Shown: positions 60,231 through 64,000 of the stretch, in pieces
Layout of the letters: the number at the start of each line of letters is the position of its first letter
How positions within the stretch are numbered: position 1 is the first letter of the stretch
DNA from: Acestrorhynchus altus
Taxonomy: Eukaryota > Chordata > Actinopteri > Characiformes > Acestrorhynchidae
DNA length: 64,000 nucleotides
Direction of reading: 5' to 3'
Assembly: GCA_034509495.1 (NCBI GenBank)
Contig: CM067512.1
Coordinates: 4,384,699-4,448,698 of the forward strand
Position numbers and translations under genes: made by a program
The notes under the pieces: generated by a model
What the model was told of the DNA's origin: nothing
The model's input: only the letters and a program-made list of their open reading frames with translations
The model's database searches: none

Positions 60231-60349
60231 TTCACCAGCTGTAAGCAAGTTCTGTTACCAGAGAGATTTCACTTTCACTTTCACCTCTCTGATCACATTT
60301 CTATTATGCTGATTCCTGCCTACCACCCCTCCCGCTGAGGTGCTCCAGA

Positions 60350-61640
60350 CCTACACAGAAGACCATGACTGGGTGGCCCAGCGACAGTGCCTCTGTGCTG
60401 CGGGACTCTTTTGAATTCACAGACTGGCACGTCTTCAGAGATGCTGCTGTGAATGAGGAGGAGTTAGATCTGGAGAATGTACGTCTGCTGGATACATCAG
60501 CAAGTGCGTTGAAGATGTCCCCACCACAAGGACTGTGATGTGCTACCCAAACAAGAAACCCTGGCTGAAAGCAGAGGTCTATACTCTGCTGGAAGCCATG
60601 GATGCTGCCTTCAGGTGTGGTGATTCACAGAAACTCAGGGAGGGGCTTGAAGGGAGCTGAATGCAGGAATTACGAGGGCCAAAGCCACATATGCACAGAA
60701 GATCTAGGGACATTTCTTCTCCCAAGATCAGTGGACCATGTTGAAGGGTATTAAGTGCATCACATGTCTGAATGACTACCGGCCAGTAGTGCTCACCTCA
60801 ATAGTCCCCAAGTGCTTTGAAAGGTTGTTATAGCCCACATGTGTGGGTTGTGGCCCACATCAAAGCCACCACTGATGTCAGCGGGGACCCACACCAGTAT
60901 GCTTACCACAAGAACCTCCTCGGTGGTTCACAGTGTCCTCACTGACCTAGAGCAGAAGGATACCTATGTCCTCCTCCTGTTTACACTGCTCACATATGAC
61001 TGCTCACCTACCCATCCATGCTGTCATATTGTAACATCAGAAGACACAGCAGTGGTTTGATCCATAAGAAAAGGCAACAAGTCCATCTACAACCAGGAGG
61101 TGGAACACCTGGCTGATTGGTGCAGGGGGAATATTCTCTGCATCAGTGTGAAGAAAGCAAAGAAGATGACTGTGGACTTCAGGAGAGGCAGACACCCTCC
61201 CCACCCTGCACATCTGAGGATCTGCGGTGGGAGTGGTCTCCGGTTACAGGTGCTTGGCTGTGCATCTGAGCAACAACCTCACCTGGGGAAACAACACCTC
61301 CAGCCTGATCAGGAAGGCACATCAGGAGCTCTCCTTCCACAGCCAGTTGAGACATGCAGGACTCCTTCTACAGATGTGCAGTGGAGAGGCTCTCAACATC
61401 AATGTGTGGCATGGAAGCTGCTCTACTGCAGAGAGGAAAGCTCTGCAGAGGGTAGTGAAGGCTGCAAAGAGGACTGTTGGAGTCAGCCTCCCCACCACAG
61501 ACATTTACACCTCCAGATGCAGGAAGAAGGACACCTGCATCATGAAGGACCCCACTCACCCAGCACACACACGTTTTGCACTGGTCCCCTCAGGCAGGAG
61601 GTTGCGGAGCAGGGCGGATAGCGTGTAGGAACACCTGACT
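60350..61640 (+). pseudogene. LINE (CR1/L2-type) ORF2 remnant
   Basis: Blocks in order: YISKCVEDVPTTRTVMCYPN followed by KKPWLKAEV (linker between endonuclease and RT, near 60490-60580); NDYRPVVLTSIVPKCFERLL (RT finger motif, near 60770-60830); HLADWCRGNILCISVKKAKK with MTVDFRRGR (near 61105-61190); and in another frame ERKALQRVVKAAKRTVGVSL followed by DIYTSRCRKK, DPTHPAHTRFALVPSGRRLR (near 61430-61615). The YADD region is deleted between about 60960 and 61080. At least three frameshifts or stops separate the blocks. The 3' third is the best preserved, as in 5'-truncated LINEs, though here internal deletion matters more. Confidence 0.88.
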
Positions 61641-61724
61641 GAGCGTTTCAGTCTGATATTTGATTGAATTCTGTGATGAGCGTTAGTGAGGTCAGGATGT
61701 TGGCTGATCACCACCCCACCCTGC

Positions 61725-61815
61725 CTCAACCCCAACTTCCCAGCTCATCCATAAACTACTGGATGGAGCACCATCATTCCAGGGAACACAGTTCCAGTGC
61801 TCCATAGCTCAGGAT
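61725..61815 (+). repeat. Dispersed repeat A, short forward fragment
   Basis: CAGCTCATCCATAAACTACT, GGATGGAGCACCATCATTCC and GGGAACACAGTTCCAGTGCT, then CCATAGCTCAGGATTGTATA. It lies just after the LINE remnant. Confidence 0.65.
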
Positions 61816-62299
61816 TGTATAGCTTGTTTAGAAATGATTCTACAGGTCTAATTGCAGATTCACTGACCTGCCCCCAACATCTGATGCTTTATGAGAAACG
61901 TGAAAAGATTAAAGCATGCATAAATATTTTTGGCAACATCCATAGAGAAGGACGATCTAATTTGCCAAATTCTATTGAATAATTTTTGTCATTTTCTTGA
62001 TGTGTTTCTTGAAGTTACGATCTGAGTCTAAAGTGATGCCAAGATATTCTTCAATAGATTCATTTTAATAACGATATCTGCAGTTGGAATCTGCCCTCTA
62101 GTTTTACAAAAGAACACACCTTCAGTCTCACTGAGTAGGACAGGATTGTTCAAGCCAAAACTAATGAGCCGGCTAATGAGTTATGAGCACAAGTTGCCCG
62201 TTTAAAAGTTTTTTGATGAATAACAAAGTTTTCATCCTCTGAAACAAGACCACTGAACATCAGGAGCAGGTGGCTTCACAGCCTTTGAATATTCAGACC

Positions 62300-62760
62300 T
62301 GTAATTTAACTCCGGGATAGACTTTCAGCACAGCGAGAAAAGTCAATATTTGCATTGCGTGAATATTCATGAGCTGTAAAGCCGGTGAAACAGGAGGGAC
62401 TCTAATTTCAACAAAAGGATTTGTGCTTGAAAAGTAATGAATCTAAAATACTTACGAGGGAGATTAACGCTGTAGTAGGCACTCGACAGATGTTGAATCA
62501 GATATTTAGGAACATGCGATTCTCACTTTCATGAGCTAAGATCATACTTAGGGACATGGGAAGCAATTTGTGCAAATTTCTTGGCCTCCCCCCAAGCACA
62601 GTGCTAATAGGATCGATTGATATTCAGCGCTCAGTTAAATCTAGTCATGTGTTAGTATAACGCTAATAAGATTCCCCAGCCAAAGTGGCCTCAGGCTGTT
62701 TCTTGGACTGGTCTTATTTTCCCTTGAAAGCCACAATGGACCCAAATTAAATACTCTTCT
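62300..62760. other. Candidate conserved non-coding element
   Basis: Repeat-free, with TATTCATGAGCTG, GTGCTAATAGGATCGATTGA, AACGCTAATAAGATTCC and CCCAAATTAAATACTC. It has AT-core density and lack of frames like the stretch at 48880-49195. Composition only. Confidence 0.2.
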
Positions 62761-63065
62761 TCTTATATAGGTTTTACAAACATCAGCGCATGGCTCTGTT
62801 TTAGTGCAGGGCAGGGAGGGTCCTGTTCGCTCAGGCTACTCTATAAATAGAGTTAAGGTTAGATTATTGTTCAGCAAGAGGGATAAATAAGTAAAGAGGA
62901 GATCTGGCACTAGTGTTCCCAGCTCTTTTAGGTGTAATTGGTGAGGGCTTGTGTACCAGGCAGTGAAAAAGCACATGTAAACTCAAATATTTAGCCCCCC
63001 CACGCAGCCCCCCTTCCATCTGTCTAAATAATTAATGCCACCGTTGCCCTGTTGCTTCTATTTCT

Positions 63066-63118
<53 letters not shown>
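63066..63118. repeat. (CT)n microsatellite
   Basis: About 26 CT units. Confidence 0.97.
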
Positions 63119-63121
<3 letters not shown>

Positions 63122-63367
63122 AGAACTGATGACATATGAAACACCAGCCAACTCATAGTTGAGTAATATCTGTATTTAAAGTGGTGCCAATATAAGACAG
63201 TTTGCCCGAGTACATCCCAGTGGAAGCTTTGGCTGAAGGGCATCTATAAACTGCAGCTGGGCAGACCACTGGCAGACTTGAACTAAGACCCAATGATCCC
63301 AGTGATGCATGGGTCCATTTTCTGCCAAACCACATGGTAACTGACAGTGAATTACAAATACAGTGTA

Positions 63368-63428
<61 letters not shown>

Positions 63429-63506
63429 GTAGTAGTAGTAGTAGTAGTAATAGTAGTAATAGTAGTAATAGTAGCAGTAGTAGTAGTAGTAGTAATAGTA
63501 GTATTA
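63368..63506. repeat. (ATT)n(AGT)n compound trinucleotide repeat
   Basis: About 20 ATT units pass into AGT units broken by AAT. Poly-isoleucine or poly-asparagine frames through it are artefacts. Confidence 0.97.
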
Positions 63507-64000
63507 TAAACCATGTTTTACTTTTACCACCTTTTTTTATTTTAATAGTAATATAAAAATAAATCCATAGAAAAAGTCAGTCATGATAAAATATCCACCA
63601 TTTCTGATTTGATCATTCATTTGAAATTTGGTTTCAAATTAATAAACAAAGCTTTTGGACGTCCCCGAATATGTGGTCCATTTGGTTCCACTGATACAAA
63701 ACTACATATGTATGCACAGAATATGTGGTTACTGTAATAACATTGACGTGATTTCAATGCAAAAGCTTGGACATTGTACACAATCTAGAAATCCCAAAAA
63801 GAGAAAATGTCCTGGGGGGAAAAAAGGACATTCCACAGTGAAAGAGAACTTCAAGACACAAAACAAAAAAACCAAACAAACCATTAGCAGAAACACACTT
63901 CTAAAATCTCTTTTTCAGGGAGAATTATCATCTAATTATGGTCCTCACATACTCTACAGCTTCGTCTTTGTGTAGTGGTGGCATCTGGCCAGAGCAGGCA

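Larger units (their letters stand above)
50687..64000 (+). other. Putative intron 3 and beyond
   Basis: After the GTATGT donor I find no exon that continues the frame. The stretch contains SINE, Tc1, LINE and repeat A remnants and microsatellites, listed separately. Between them, 51840-52570, 53150-54190, 54800-56700 and 63510-64000 show nothing nameable. C-rich runs occur at 55980-56000 and 56720-56740. Confidence 0.4.

Noticed and set aside
61100..61621. 173-aa open frame taken as a host gene
   Set aside because: After about 35 residues it drifts out of the LINE frame. The true remnants alternate between this and the 61227-61628 frame. It is part of a dead LINE.
1..64000. CRISPR array or other prokaryotic-type system
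   Set aside because: Tandem repeats here are microsatellites or minisatellites without regular unique spacers. No cas-like or operon-like genes exist. The content is vertebrate throughout.

Overview
The window looks like teleost fish nuclear DNA. It is packed with dinucleotide and tetranucleotide microsatellites, decayed Tc1/mariner DNA transposons, LINE reverse-transcriptase fragments, tRNA-derived SINEs and TA-flanked MITEs. The few believable coding pieces are short exons with GT-AG splice sites far apart. Several dispersed repeats resemble families I associate with ostariophysan fishes (characins, catfishes, cyprinids). That placement is an impression, not a result. No bacterial, phage, CRISPR or defence-type system is present.

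One gene can be supported, on the + strand, from spliced exons. A GC-rich block near 18.78-19.32 kb has an inverted CCAAT box, an octamer ATGCAAAT and no TATA box, and ends in a consensus donor (CAG|GTAAAC). It is a likely promoter and first exon. After an intron of about 20.8 kb comes a 139-nt exon at 40128-40266 carrying a signal peptide. Splicing exon 1 to exon 2 keeps one frame open from an ATG at 19296 through the ATG at 40138. After a further intron of about 10.4 kb comes a microexon of 34 (or 31) nt at 50653-50686 with a NAGNAG acceptor, open in the inherited frame. The product begins as a secreted or membrane protein that I do not recognise. The rest of the gene lies beyond the window or in exons I cannot see.

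Layout: 0-18.8 kb is upstream repeat-rich DNA (Tc1 fragments, one LINE fragment, a foldback MITE, long GT/GA tracts). A compound CA/CT microsatellite at 18.14-18.74 kb abuts the promoter. 19.3-40.1 kb is intron 1, with Tc1, LINE, SINE and MITE fossils, three copies of an unnamed repeat shared with the upstream region, and a 0.5-kb ATCC array. 40.3-50.65 kb is intron 2, with an AT-rich degenerate block at 41.3-42.85 kb, SINE-like repeats and quiet sequence that may include conserved non-coding elements. 50.7-64 kb is intron 3 or later sequence, with SINE, Tc1 and LINE remnants and more candidate non-coding elements.

All repeat family names rest on recognising translated motifs or typical repeat sequence by eye. 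Where possible I relied on copies matching each other inside the window.
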